Of a DNA stretch of 64,000 nt, positions 9,059 through 20,026 are shown piece after piece. Both the position numbers and the translations under genes were made by a program. The notes under the pieces were generated by a model. It did not search any database. It worked only from the letters and a program-made list of their open reading frames with translations, and was not told where the DNA came from. The stretch's first letter is position 1. Each line of letters opens with the position of its first letter. The DNA lies in the NCBI GenBank assembly GCA_963701815.1, contig CAVPBN010000017.1:135003-199002 (forward strand). The letters run 5' to 3'. This DNA comes from AP-15 sp963701815 (lineage in GTDB: Bacteria > Pseudomonadota > Alphaproteobacteria > ATCC43930 > CGMCC-115725).

Positions 9059-9917
9059 CCGAGGGTTTGCGACAAGCGGGTTTGCCGGAGGTGACGTTGC
9101 CGGGGGGCGAGCGGGTGCCGGCGCTGGGCCAAGGCACCTGGCATATGGGCGAGAACCGGCGCCACGCGGCACAGGAGGCGGCGTCGGTGCGGCTCGGCAT
9201 CGACCTCGGCATGACCTTGATCGACACCGCCGAGATGTACGGTTCGGGCGGCGCCGAGGAGGTCGTCGCGGCAGGCCGCCGCAGGGGCTGCGCGAGCGCC
9301 TCTTCATCGTCAGCAAGGTGTTGCCGCACAACGCCTCGCGCGCCGGGGTGGTGGCCGCGTGCGAGCGCAGCCTGAAACGCCTGGGCACCGACCGGATCGA
9401 CCTCTATTTGCTGCATTGGCGCGGCTCGATCCCGCTCGCCGAGACGCTCGAAGGCTTCCGGCTGCTGCAGCGCGACGGCAAGATCCGCCACCACGGCGTC
9501 AGCAATTTCGATCGCCGCGACATCGCCGAGTGGGCCGCACTCGAAGGCGGCGACGGCGTCGCCGCCGACCAGGTATTGTACAACCTCGCGACCCGCGGCG
9601 TCGAATGGGAGCTGCTGCCGTGGTGCCGCGCCCGCGGCGTCGCGGTCATGGCGTACACGCCGCTCGGCCAGGGCCGCATGCTCGCCGACCCGGTGCTGGC
9701 CGAGATCGGCCGGCGCCATGGCGCGACGCCGGCGCAGGTGGCGCTCGCCTGGCTGCTGCGCCGGGATGGGACGATCGTGATCCCGAAAGCCTCGCGGTCC
9801 GAGCACATGCGCGAAAACCGCGGTGCGCTCGACCTCGTGCTGACCGCCGACGACATCGTCGCGCTCGACCGCGCCTTTCCGCCGCCCAAACGCGCGGGCC
9901 CGCTCGGCATGCTCTGA
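9055..9917 (+). CDS. Aldo/keto reductase, one frameshift
   Basis: NADPH-dependent TIM-barrel oxidoreductase. The N-terminal part has ALGQGTWHMGE and the catalytic-Tyr region DTAEMYGSGGAEEVV. The frame changes near 9275-9285 and continues with ERLFIVSKVLPHNASRAG, the active-site His region YLLHWRG, GVSNFDRRDIAEW, and the cofactor-binding IPKASRSEHMRENRGAL. About 287 residues. Span 3n+2, so one base lost or two gained. Last gene of the rluB-rsmD operon (4-base overlap). Substrate not inferable. Confidence 0.85.
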
Positions 9918-9996
9918 TCCGGTCCCGTCCGGCGGGGCGCCGGCGCATTGCGCGCGCTGCGGCGCTTGGCTAGTGTCGCACGCCCGCGAGCAGCGC

Positions 9997-10089
9997 GGAG
10001 GGGTGGCCGAGCGGTTGAAGGCGCACGCCTGGAAAGTGTGTAGACGGTGATGAATCGTCTCGCGGGTTCGAATCCCGCCCCCTCCGCCA
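9997..10089 (+). tRNA. tRNA-Ser (anticodon GGA)
   Basis: A complete class II cloverleaf: acceptor GGAGGGG pairs with CCCCTCC, followed by G73 and an encoded CCA (10087-10089). The D-arm reads TGGCCGAGCGGTTGAAGGCG, the anticodon loop CTGGAAA gives GGA, a long variable arm follows, and the T-arm is GGGTTCGAATCCC. The recombinase operon begins about 290 bases downstream, on the opposite strand. Confidence 0.96.
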
Positions 10090-10381
10090 ACCTGAGTAAT
10101 TGATATTACTGTATTCGTGGTCTCCGCGGGACCCCACAAATAGACCCGCGTTTCCCGCGGCTTGGCGGCGTCTGGGCCGTGGCGGCGGGGCGAGAGAGCT
10201 GGAATCGACCACCACGTGGCGTTGATCAGCGGCAATATCTCTGAGGCGCATTGCTGTAGTACCGTTTCGAAAGGGATCATGATCCCAACGGGTATTGCTG
10301 CGGAGCGGCTGTGCCGGCGAAGACATGAAGAAGGACGGCCCCGCATAGGGGCCGGTGCTCGCGATCGAATGATGGCGTCGA

Positions 10382-12113
<1,732 letters not shown>

Positions 12114-12121
<8 letters not shown>

Positions 12122-12602
12122 GGCCGGCCTCGCCCGCCGGACGTGCAGGCCGCTTCCTGACCCCAAAGAAGATCGGACCCGACCAATGCGCACCGGTGAT
12201 CGTCTGCGCGATCCGGGTCAGCGAACGATAGCGCCGTCCCTGGTAGTCGAACCCGTCTTTGAGTACGAGCACGGTGTGGGTCCGGCCGTGCCATTCGCGC
12301 ACCAGGCTGGCGCCGGGTCTGAGGGCGATGCCCGGGTCGCCGGCGGTGACCCGGTTGTCGGCCGGCGCCTCGGCGAGCAGGCGCAGCCTTCGCCTGGTCG
12401 CCAGGCCGAGGCCGCCATCGGCGCGTTCCTGGATGCGGTAGGCGATCGCCCGCGCCATCAGGTCGCGACTGATCCGCAGCGGCGGTTCGCTGCGGATCAG
12501 CCGGCGCCAGAGGGTGCGCAGATCGGGCCGGGCCAGCCCGTTAAGGGCAGCGATCTCGCCTTCGACATCGGCCATATGGCCACGGTTGGAACCGGCGCTC
12601 AT
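12114..12602 (-). CDS. DUF2924 domain-containing protein
   Basis: Intact 162-residue protein. LRTLWRRLIRSEPPLRISRD, RAIAYRIQERADGGL and the C-terminal REWHGRTHTVLVLKDGFDY with YRSLTRIAQTITGAHWSGP are the DUF2924 signature. The last part is a small beta-rich module found beside site-specific recombinases and suspected to bind DNA. Function unknown. Its ATG overlaps the DUF3489 stop (ATGA) and its TAA overlaps the recombinase start, so all three are one translationally coupled operon. Confidence 0.9.
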
Positions 12603-13057
12603 GCCGAAACCCCGCTGATGCGATAGACCCGGCCGCGTTCCTCCTTGGCCGAGGTCACGGCGAGCCCGAGCTTCTTCTTCAACGCCCCGGAGAAGACACC
12701 GCGAACCGTGTGCCGCTGCCAGCCGGTCGCTGCCGCCACCTCGTCGACGGTGACACCCTCGGGCCGGATCAGCATCGCAATTACCGCGGCCTGCTTCGAG
12801 CGCGGCTCCTCGGCCGGCGGGGCCGGCAAGGTCTCGATCGCCGACCACAATTGCTCGATCAGCGTTTGGCGGTCACCGATCTCGGTCAGCTTCTCGACAT
12901 CGGGCAAGCTGTTCCACAGTGCCAGCAGGCGCTTGCCGCTGAACCGAGCCGCCCGCAGCTCGTCGCGGGAGGCAATGGCGAATTCGCCGGTCGCGAGTTC
13001 GACCGGCGGCTCCGAGCACACAACCACCTGATCGTGTTTGATGATGTAAACGCGCAT
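12599..13057 (-). CDS. DUF3489 domain-containing protein with C-terminal HTH
   Basis: Intact 152-residue protein. The C-terminal third (SKQAAVIAMLIRPEGVTVDE, ATGWQRHTVRGVFSGALKKK) is the DUF3489 winged-helix-like domain; the N-terminal MRVYIIKHDQVVV part is variable. A strong ribosome site AGGAGGACCCCTC precedes the ATG at 13057. First gene of the DUF3489-DUF2924-recombinase operon; inferred to bind DNA and possibly control the recombinase. No promoter stands out upstream. Confidence 0.88.
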   Translation of the reverse strand: MRVYIIKHDQVVVCSEPPVELATGEFAIASRDELRAARFSGKRLLALWNSLPDVEKLTEIGDRQTLIEQLWSAIETLPAPPAEEPRSKQAAVIAMLIRPEGVTVDEVAAATGWQRHTVRGVFSGALKKKLGLAVTSAKEERGRVYRISGVSA

Positions 13058-13398
13058 GAGGGGTCCTCCTGATCGGGTCGGCACCACGCCGTCCGTGACC
13101 ACACTCACGCTCTCTTCAGCCGCGGAAGCCACTCCTCTTGCGATAATGTTATGGCTTTGATCAGCCCAACCCGAGCATGGAATTGCTCCGTGCGCAGTGT
13201 GCCCGACCGAATGTTTGGCGCGTTGGAGCGAATGCACCGAGACGGACGGCGGCTAAAGTATCTCCGTCTGTGAGGAGAGGGCCGCCTATCGCATCCGCGA
13301 TCCGGCCACCGCCGCGCACCGCCAGCTGGTCGACATCGACCGGCGCTCAGGCGGCGAGACCCGATTGTTATTACCTCGGTGCGGTGCGGTCGGCCAAA
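13058..13398. other. No gene recognised
   Basis: The leader of the recombinase operon plus about 300 bases with no convincing coding frame. A plus-strand stretch from 13271 (EERAAYRIRDPATAAHRQLV) looks coding-like but has no recognisable family and is not bounded by a start. Confidence 0.5.
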
Positions 13399-13578
13399 TC
13401 ACTCGCACCGGACGAATTTATCGTCGATGCACCTTGATGGATTAGTATCGGGAACCCTGGCTGTGCCGATGTTGCCGAATAGCGCAACCCTGGTTTGCTG
13501 ATCGAGCGTTGCCGTCCGGTCAAGGCCGTTGTCCTTTTGGAACTGATCGAGCCCTCGCTTAGTCTTCGGACCCGACAT
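13399..13578 (-). pseudogene. Peptidoglycan-binding domain fragment (PG_binding_1)
   Basis: 59 codons reading GPKTKRGLDQFQKDNGLDRT then TLDQQTRVALF, the second half of a PG_binding_1 repeat (xGPKTxxALxxFQxxNGL), followed by a short Cys-containing tail. The 5' part of the gene is missing exactly where a DoxX fragment starts on the other strand, so this is the C-terminal remnant of a longer cell-wall-associated protein. Confidence 0.6.
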
Positions 13579-13580
13579 AT

Positions 13581-13755
13581 GTCGAACTGGGCGGCGGCCT
13601 GGCAATCCTGTTCGGGCTATGGACCCGTTCGGTTGGGTTGGTCCTGGCGATATGGTGCGTCGCAACCGCCCTGATCGCGCATACCAATTTTGCCGACCGT
13701 AATCAGAAGATCCATTTTTTGAAAACATGGCGATGACGGGCGGGTTTCTGCCGAT
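13581..13755 (+). pseudogene. DoxX family membrane protein fragment
   Basis: Reads ELGGGLAILFGLWTRSVGLV, ATALIAHTNFADRNQKIHFL then, after a one-base shift near 13727, MAMTGGFL. This is the last two helices and the HTNF...Q..HFLKN motif of DoxX/DoxD proteins. The first two helices are missing. It abuts the peptidoglycan-binding fragment head to head at about 13578. Confidence 0.6.
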
Positions 13756-14058
13756 CGAACCGTTGCTCGGCCTGCCCGCCCCCGACGCCGCCTGCCGCGG
13801 CCTGTTATTGACCGCGCGCGGCATCGTCTATTTCGATTGCCGGCTGTGGGATCTGCACGACGGCGACGAGGCGGTCGTCTTGCGCCACGACTCATCGATC
13901 GGCGTCGAGCGGGTGCAGCGCGAGCCACCGCACCAAACCTATGCCGGGAGCCACCGCCGCCGCTGGGTCGCGCCCGGCCGGATCGGGACGACTGGCAACC
14001 GGTGCTGTGCCTCGGCAAGGTCATCGGCCACCCCGGCGACGAGTTCGGCGATGACTGA
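13756..14058 (+). pseudogene. Unrecognised coding-like stretch, one frameshift
   Basis: Two plus-strand frames join near 13975: GIVYFDCRLWDLHDGDEAVV ... EPPHQTYAGSHRRRW, then ARPDRDDWQPVLCLGKVIGH and GDEFGDD followed by a stop. The composition is coding-like and the join is smooth, but I do not recognise the family. It may be a small gene fused to the DoxX remnant. Confidence 0.3.
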
Positions 14059-14076
14059 GGTCCCGGATAAGGTGGT

Positions 14077-14121
14077 CATGGCCGGCACCGGAAAGGGATT
14101 TCCGTCGTGGTGCCGGCCATG
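14077..14121. repeat. 45-base palindrome
   Basis: CATGGCCGGCACC (14077-14089) and its exact complement GGTGCCGGCCATG (14109-14121) flank a centre that itself contains CGGAAA/TTTCCG. It lies directly after the stop at 14058 and could be a transcript-end hairpin or a protein-binding palindrome; no T-run follows. Confidence 0.6.
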
Positions 14122-14188
14122 TGAGTCGACATCCGGCCGCCCCCCCTTCGCCGGAGTGCTCCGATCGCCGACCTGGAGACAACACAAA

Positions 14189-14220
14189 CCACCCGGCCGA
14201 TGTTCCGCGCGGCCGGGTGG
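14189..14220. terminator. Terminator-like hairpin without T-tract
   Basis: CCACCCGGCC (14189-14198) pairs perfectly with GGCCGGGTGG (14211-14220) over a 12-base loop. It lies between the remnant ending at 14058 and the minus-strand gene ending at 14288. Absence of a T-run makes intrinsic termination uncertain. Confidence 0.4.
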
Positions 14221-14287
14221 CAACAGGTCGCAGGCAGCGCGACCGCATTTCGGCGACAAGTTCTACGAATGACTGACCCGAATCCGC

Positions 14288-14551
14288 TCAGTGACTCGAG
14301 GCCTGGCGCCGGTGCCACGCCTCGGGGAGCGATTCGGCGGCCTGGCGCAGCGCCAATTGCAGGTTCTCGACCGGCTGCCCCAGATCCATCGCGGTGTTCA
14401 GGTAAAGCGACAGCAGGCCGTCCAGCAATGCGGCCTGCTCGACCTTCGGCTCCAACAGCGACACCTGCGGGCGCAATCTGCTCATCACCAGGCCGCATTG
14501 CGCGGCCCGTTCGGCCGGCGCCTTCGAATTCAACAGGATGTATTCCGCCAT
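14288..14551 (-). CDS. Small hypothetical protein
   Basis: 87 residues from the ATG at 14551 (MAEYILLNSKAPAERAAQCG), helical and with no recognised domain; it ends NLQLALRQAAESLPEAWHRR. A longer start at 14584 adds 11 residues. The neighbouring plus-strand gene is a DNA-translocase-like ATPase, but no functional link is evident. Coding status is plausible from composition only. Confidence 0.45.
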   Translation of the reverse strand: MAEYILLNSKAPAERAAQCGLVMSRLRPQVSLLEPKVEQAALLDGLLSLYLNTAMDLGQPVENLQLALRQAAESLPEAWHRRQASSH

Positions 14552-14755
14552 CGCGGCGTGCCTCGCACAGTTTCGGGATCGCACGCCGCCAGGCGCCGGG
14601 GATCAGCCGGTTGGCGCGCATCGACGCGAACGCCGGGATTGCCGGAAAGCTCCGATGCTCTGAAAGGTGTGGGTCGGCCATGCCGGATTTATTCCAGGCG
14701 ATCACACTGGAAATGCCGGTAGCAGACTTGCAGCAATCGCTGCGCGAGGCTGGCC

Positions 14756-15624
14756 ATGGCTGACCTCGGCCCTTCGCCCGGGGCAGGCCCTCGCCGCCGC
14801 GTTCGATCAGAACATGGCGATTGTCGGCCGCACCGGGTCGGGCAACTCCTATCTGGCGCGCGGCGGCGTCGAGCGCTGGCTCGTCGACGGAAGGCGGGTG
14901 TGCATCGTCGACCCGACCGATGTCTGGTGGGGGCTGCGGTCGAACGCCGCCGGCGACGGTCCCGGCCATCCGGTCGCGATCTTCGGCGGCGAGCACGGCG
15001 ACGTGGCGCTCGGCGATCGTTCGGGCGAGCGGCTGGCGGAGCTGATCGGCGGGCGCAATATGCCGGCGGTGATCGCCACCACCGAGATGAGCGGCGGCGA
15101 GCGACACCGCTTCATGACCGATTTCCTCGGGCGCCTCTATCGCATCAACCGCGAACCGCTGCATCTGGTGCTCGACGAGGCCGACGATGTGGCGCGGCAA
15201 AACCCATTGCCCGAGAACCAGCGCATGCTCGGCAACGTCGACCGCATCGTCCGCCGCGGGCGGGTCAAGGGCTTCCGCGTCATGCTGATCACCCAGCGCC
15301 CAGCGGTGTTGCACAAGAACGTTTTGACCCAGGTCTCGACCCTGGTGGCCGTGCGCCTACCGGTGCCGCAGGACAGGAAGGCGATCGAGGAATGGATCAG
15401 GCCAAGCCGATCTCGACCAGGCTAAAGAAGTCTTGGCGTCGCTGTCGCGATTGCAGCGCGGCGAGGGCTGGGTCTGGGCGCCCGATCCGGGTATCCTTGC
15501 GCGCGAGACCTTTCCCGCGATCGCCACCTTCGACTCGATGCGCGCGCCGGAACATGGCGACGCGATCCCGGCGCCCCCCTCCGCCCTGGCCGCGGTCGAG
15601 ATGTGGTCGGCGCCGTTCTTGATC
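14756..15624 (+). pseudogene. HerA/DUF87-like ATP-binding protein, truncated by IS481
   Basis: P-loop ATPase of the DNA-translocase-like ATP-binding family. QALAAAFDQNMAIVGRTGSG opens the nucleotide site, but the Walker A lysine is Asn (GRTGSGNSY). Walker B is HLVLDEADDVARQNP, then RIVRRGRVKGFRVMLITQRP, and the C-terminal RGEGWVWAPDPGILARETFP. Frame changes occur near 14778 and 15402. The 3' end runs into the left end of IS481 at about 15625 and the original stop is gone. With both the K-to-N change and the truncation it is probably inactive; the Asn codon could also be a base error. Confidence 0.7.
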
Positions 15625-16526
15625 TGTATTAGCTAAGACTTGATCCGACAGGCGCTGTTGGCTGTCTTGAGTCTTTGTGGTTGTTGCCCGTGACCATGCC
15701 GCCATGAGTTTCTCCTTCGCCAAGGGCAGTGCGTCAAGGAATGTCTGCGTCGGAGTCTTGCCAAAGCACCAGCGTCCCTGGTGAGGCCGCCGCTCGTTGT
15801 AATCGACGATCCAGGCATCGAGATCGGTCTGCAGTTCGTCGATCGTGCGATAGATCTTTTTGCGGAACGCCACCCGATAGAACTCGTCGAGCACGGTGCG
15901 GTGAAAGCGCTCGCAGATTCCATTCGTCTGTGGGCTCTTGGCTTTGGTACGGCTGTGATCGATGTCCTCGACCGCCAGGTAGAGCTCGTATTCGTGGCTC
16001 TGGGTGCCGCAGAACTCGGTGCCGCGATCGGTCAGCATCCGCGACAACCGGATGCCGTGCTCGTCATAGAACGGCACCACCCGGTCGTTGAGGATCTCGG
16101 CGGCGGTGATCGGCGTCTTGCGATCGTACAATTTGGCAAAGGCGACCTTGGCATAGGTGTCGATAACGGTCTGCTGGTAGATGCGTCCCACCCCCTTCAG
16201 CGTGCCGACATAGAAGGTGTCCTGCGCGCCGCAATAGCCCGGGCATTCGCTCTCGAACTCGCCGTGCGCCTCCTTGTCGGCCTTGGCCTTCTCAAGCGCG
16301 ACGATCTGGGCTTCGGTCAAGAGAATGCCGTCCTGCGCCACTTTGGCCTCGAGCGCCTTGAGACGCTGCTTCATCGAGGCCAGGTCGTGGCGCTGCCAGA
16401 CGCAGCGCACGCCGGCGGGTGAAATCGACAGGCCGCGCCGCTTGAGCGCATCCGAGACCCGCACCTGGCCCCAGGCCGGCTGCTCGATCGCCAACGCAAC
16501 CGCCAACTCCTCGGCTGGCCGATCGA
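15625..16526 (-). mobile_element. IS481 family element, one end missing
   Basis: The left end TGTATTAGCTAAGACTTGAT (from 15625) is the IS481-type terminus. The transposase reads leftwards. At about 16526 the transposase coding sequence stops abruptly and DUF763 coding sequence begins on the other strand, so the right end and the transposase N-terminus are lost. Both flanking genes are truncated at the element, which implies insertion followed by deletion. Confidence 0.75.
15634..16526 (-). pseudogene. IS481 family transposase, 5'-truncated
   Basis: DDE integrase-core transposase without its N-terminal HTH. VALAIEQPAWGQVRVSDALK leads into the linker helices, then CGAQDTFYVGTLKGVGRIYQ, catalytic Asp regions VIDTYAKVAF and LTDRGTEF, and the catalytic Glu in NGICERFHRTVLDEFYR; WCFGKTPTQTFLDALPLAKE closes the family homology near 15700. 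The frame remains open beyond the element end into the neighbouring gene. Not expected to be active. Confidence 0.85.
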
Positions 16527-17698
16527 ATGACGCGTCTTGGCGCGGTGATCAGCCAAGCGATTATTCACCATTACGGGCGCGACGAGCTGCTGCGCCGCCT
16601 GGCGCACCCCTTCTGGTTCCAGTCGTTTGGCGCGGTGATGGGAATGGACTGGCATTCCTCCGGCATCACGACCAGCGTTGTCGGCGCGCTGAAGCGCGGG
16701 CTGGCACCATTGTCGGGTGAGCTTGGCATACGTTGCGGCGGCCGCGGGCCACTCCGGCGGACCCACACGAACTTCAGGACATCGGCGCCCGGGTCGGGTT
16801 CGATGGCGCCGCACTCGCCGCGGCAAGCCGGCTCGTCGCAAAAATCGACAGCGCGGCGGTACAGGACGGGTTCGATCTCTACCTGCACGGTTTCATCGTG
16901 ACCGATGACGGCCACTGGGCTGTCGTCCAGCAAGGGATGAACGGCAAGCGCAAGCAGGCGCCTCGATACCATTGGCTCTCCGAAGGGCTTGCAAGCTTTG
17001 TCGATGCGCCGCATACGGCGATTGCCGGCGAGCCGCAAGGCGAGATCGTCAATCTGGCAGACCGGCGCGCCGAACCCTCGCGCCGCGGCCAGCTCGATCT
17101 CTTGGCCTCGCTGGGGCCGGATCGGATCGTGCGGGAGGTCCGTCGATTGTCGATGGCGGACGATGCGCCGATACCCCTACAGCCGCTGTTGCCGCATCTG
17201 GTGATGCCGGCCTATCACGATATGAGGGCGGGGGATGTGAATATCCGACGGCTGCACGCTACGCTCGCCGCGGCGGCGGAATGCGGCCCGACTGATTTTG
17301 CGGAATTGCTGCTGACCCCGGGCGTCGGCGCCCGGACGGTGCGGTCGTTGGCGATGGTCGCCGAGATCGTTCATGGCGCGCCCTACCGGTTTGCCGATCC
17401 GGCGCGGTTTTCGCTCGCTCATGGCGGCAAGGACCGGCATCCCTTTCCGGTGCCGATCGCAGTCTACGATCAGACGATCCGGGTGCTCAAAACGGCGGTC
17501 GCGAAGGCTCGGCTTGGTCGCGAGGAAGAGCTTGCCGCGCTAAAGCGTCTCGACGACCAGGCCCGCCGGCTCGAAGCCCATGCCACCGGTCCAGCCTTTC
17601 CACAATTGCTCGATCGAGAGCGGCAGGCCTCGCACGCCTATGGCGGCCGCAGCGTCTTCGGCTGGGAGCCGCCAGCCGGGGCGCGCCGGTTCGTTTGA
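16527..17698 (+). CDS. DUF763 domain-containing protein, 5'-truncated, frameshifted
   Basis: DUF763 protein of unknown function. AIIHHYGRDELLRRLAHPFW and FGAVMGMDWHSSGITTSVVG, then after frame change(s) at about 16735-16775 PHELQDIGARVGFDGAALAA, HWLSEGLASFVD, QGEIVNLADRRAEPSRRGQL, LLLTPGVGARTVRSLAMVAE (helix-hairpin-helix-like) and YGGRSVFGWEPP. About 30 N-terminal residues of the family are missing at the IS481 junction. The ATG at 16527 is fortuitous. Converges on the molybdopterin hydroxylase gene with a 10-base gap. Confidence 0.8.
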
Positions 17699-17708
17699 CC
17701 GCTGATGA

Positions 17709-20017
17709 TTAGCCGCGGGTCGCGCTGCGGATCGCGCGCCAGACCCGCTCGGGGGTGGCCGGCATGTCGATCTCGTCGATGCCGAGCGGCGCCAGCGCAT
17801 CGAGGATCGCGTTGACGATCGTCTGCGGTGCGGCGATGCAGCCGGCCTGGCCGGCGCCCTTGACGCCGAGCGGGTTCACCGCGGTCGGCAGCTCGGCGAG
17901 GGTGATATCGAGCGACGGCAGATCGTCGGCCCGCGGCAAGGCATAGTCCATCAATGAGCCGCTCAGCAGCTGGCCCGACCGCTCGTCGTAGACCGTGTGC
18001 TCGAAGAGCGCCTGCCCGATGCCCTGGGCGAGGCCGCCCTGGACCTGGCCCATCGTCAACATCGGATTGATCAGCCGCCCGTAATCGTCGATCGCGGCGT
18101 AGCGTTCCAGGCTCACAGCCCCGGTTTCGGGATCGATCTCGATTTCGGCGGCGTGACAGCCGTTCGGAAAGGTGAAGACATCCGAGTCGTTGTAGGCGTC
18201 GGCGTCGAGCCCGGGGGTCATGCCGTCGGGCAGGTTGGCGGGGTCGCGAGCGGCTTCCGCCAGCGCCAATAGGTCGATGCCGCGCTCGCCGCCGCCGATC
18301 GTGAACTGTCCGGCGCTGAAGCTCACCTCGCCCGCATCGGCCTGCAGCAGGTGGGCGGCAAGCGCGCGGCCCTTTGCCAGCACCATCTGCGCCGCCAGAT
18401 ACAGTGCCGTGCCGCCCATATGCATCGAGCGGGCGCCGCCATGCCCGTTGCCGCTCTTGACCGCGCTTGTGTTCGCCTGGACAAAACGGAATAGCGGCAA
18501 TCGGCAGCCCCAACAGATCGGCGGCGATCTGCGCAAAGCTGGTTTCGTGGCCCTGGCCGTTCGACTGGGTGCCGAGCACCAGCGCGATATGGCCATCGGG
18601 TTCGAAGCGGATCTCGGCGCGCTCGCCCGGCGTGCCGCGCGAGGTCTCGAGAAAACAGGCGATGCCGAGCCCGCGCAGCCTGCCGCGCTCCGCCGCCGAG
18701 CGGCGCCGAGCGGCAAAGCCGTCGGCCAGCAGCCGCTGCGCCATCTCGTCGAGGTTGGCGGCAGAAGCGTCCGCAATCGATCGTTATTCCGAGCCCGCTG
18801 CGGTACGGGAAACGGCTGATCAGATTGCGCCGCCGCAATTCGACCGGGTCGAGCTTGAGCCTGCGCGCCGCGCGGTCGACGAGCCGCTCGATCAGGTAAT
18901 TGGCTTCGGGTTTGCCGGCGCCGCGATAGGCATCGATCGGCACGGTGTTGGTGAAGACGCCGCGCACCGCCATGAACACCGCCGGGATGTCGTAGACCCC
19001 GCCCATCGCGCTCGCCGGCGAGTTGGTCGAGCTGCCCGGGCCGTTGGTCGACAGATAGGCGCCGAGATTGGCTACCGTGTCGACCTCGAGGGCGAGAAAC
19101 CGTCCGTCCCGGTCGAGCGCCAGACGCCCGCGCGTATGATTGTCGCGGCCTTGCGCCGAGCTGACGAACTCCTCGCCGCGCTCGGCGAGCCATTTGACCG
19201 GGCGGCCCAGCCGCCGCGCCGCCCACAGCACCAGCACCCATTCGGGATAGAGGAAATTCTTGACGCCGAACCCGCCCCCGACATCCGGCGCACGCACGGT
19301 GATGCGCTCGGGCGGCATATGGAACACCGCATCGGCCAATTGCTGGCGCAGGCTGTGCACGCCCTGGCCGGTCAGCAGCAGGTCGAAGCTGTCGGCGGCG
19401 GCATCGTAGCTGCCGATCGCGGCGCGCGGCTCGATCGGGGCGACGACCAGCCGGTTGTTGATCAGCTCGATCTCGACGATATGGGCTGCCGCGGCAAAGG
19501 CCGCGTCGACCGCCGGCTTGTCGCCGCGCTCGAAGCGGTAGGACAGATTGCCCGGCGCTTCGTCCCACAAGAGCGGCGCCTGTGCGGCAAGCGCCTCCAC
19601 CGCATCGACCACCGCCGGCAACGGCCGGTATGCCACGTCTACTTGCTCGGCGGCGTCGCGCGCCTGGTCCGCCGTATCGGCGACGACGAACGCCACCGGG
19701 TCGCCGACATGGCGAACCCGGTCGCGCGCCAATGCCGGGCGCGGCGGCACGATGATCGGCGCGACGGTCGCCACCCGGGCAATGCACGGCAGCGCCCCGA
19801 TCCCGTCCGCATCGAGATCGGCGGCGGTGAAGACGCCATGCACCCCGGGCATCGCGCGCGCGGCCGCGGCATCGATGCCTTCGATCATGGCATGTCCGTG
19901 CGGCGAGCGCAGCACGACGCCGTGCAGCTGGCCGGGAACATCGATGTCGTCGACATAGCGCCCTTGCCCGATCAGAAACCTCCGGTCTTCGAGCCGGCGC
20001 AGCGAACGCCCGATCAC
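17709..20017 (-). CDS. Xanthine dehydrogenase family molybdopterin-binding subunit (CoxL-like), two frameshifts
   Basis: Large catalytic subunit of the molybdenum hydroxylase family (aldehyde oxidase/xanthine dehydrogenase/CO dehydrogenase). The N-terminus IGRSLRRLEDRRFLIGQGRY is followed by LLTGQGVHSLRQ, DVGGGFGVKNFLYPEW and IDAYRGAGKPEANYLIERLV; AYRGAGK replaces the AYxCSFR loop of true form I CO dehydrogenase, so this is a form II-like enzyme. Shifts near 18770 and 18490 join ITIDCGRF to RLLADGF and LPIAAIPF to QANTSAVKSGNGHGGARSMH. The C-terminal VKGAGQAGCIAAPQTIVNAI carries the conserved E/Q-region. About 769 residues. No medium (FAD) or small (2Fe-2S) subunit is nearby. Confidence 0.85.
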
Positions 20018-20026
20018 GGACCTCTG

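Noticed and set aside
10090..10381. Attachment-site duplication of the tRNA-Ser 3' end
   Set aside because: I searched by eye for a second copy of the tRNA 3' end beyond the recombinase operon and saw none; large serine recombinases also do not usually target tRNAs.
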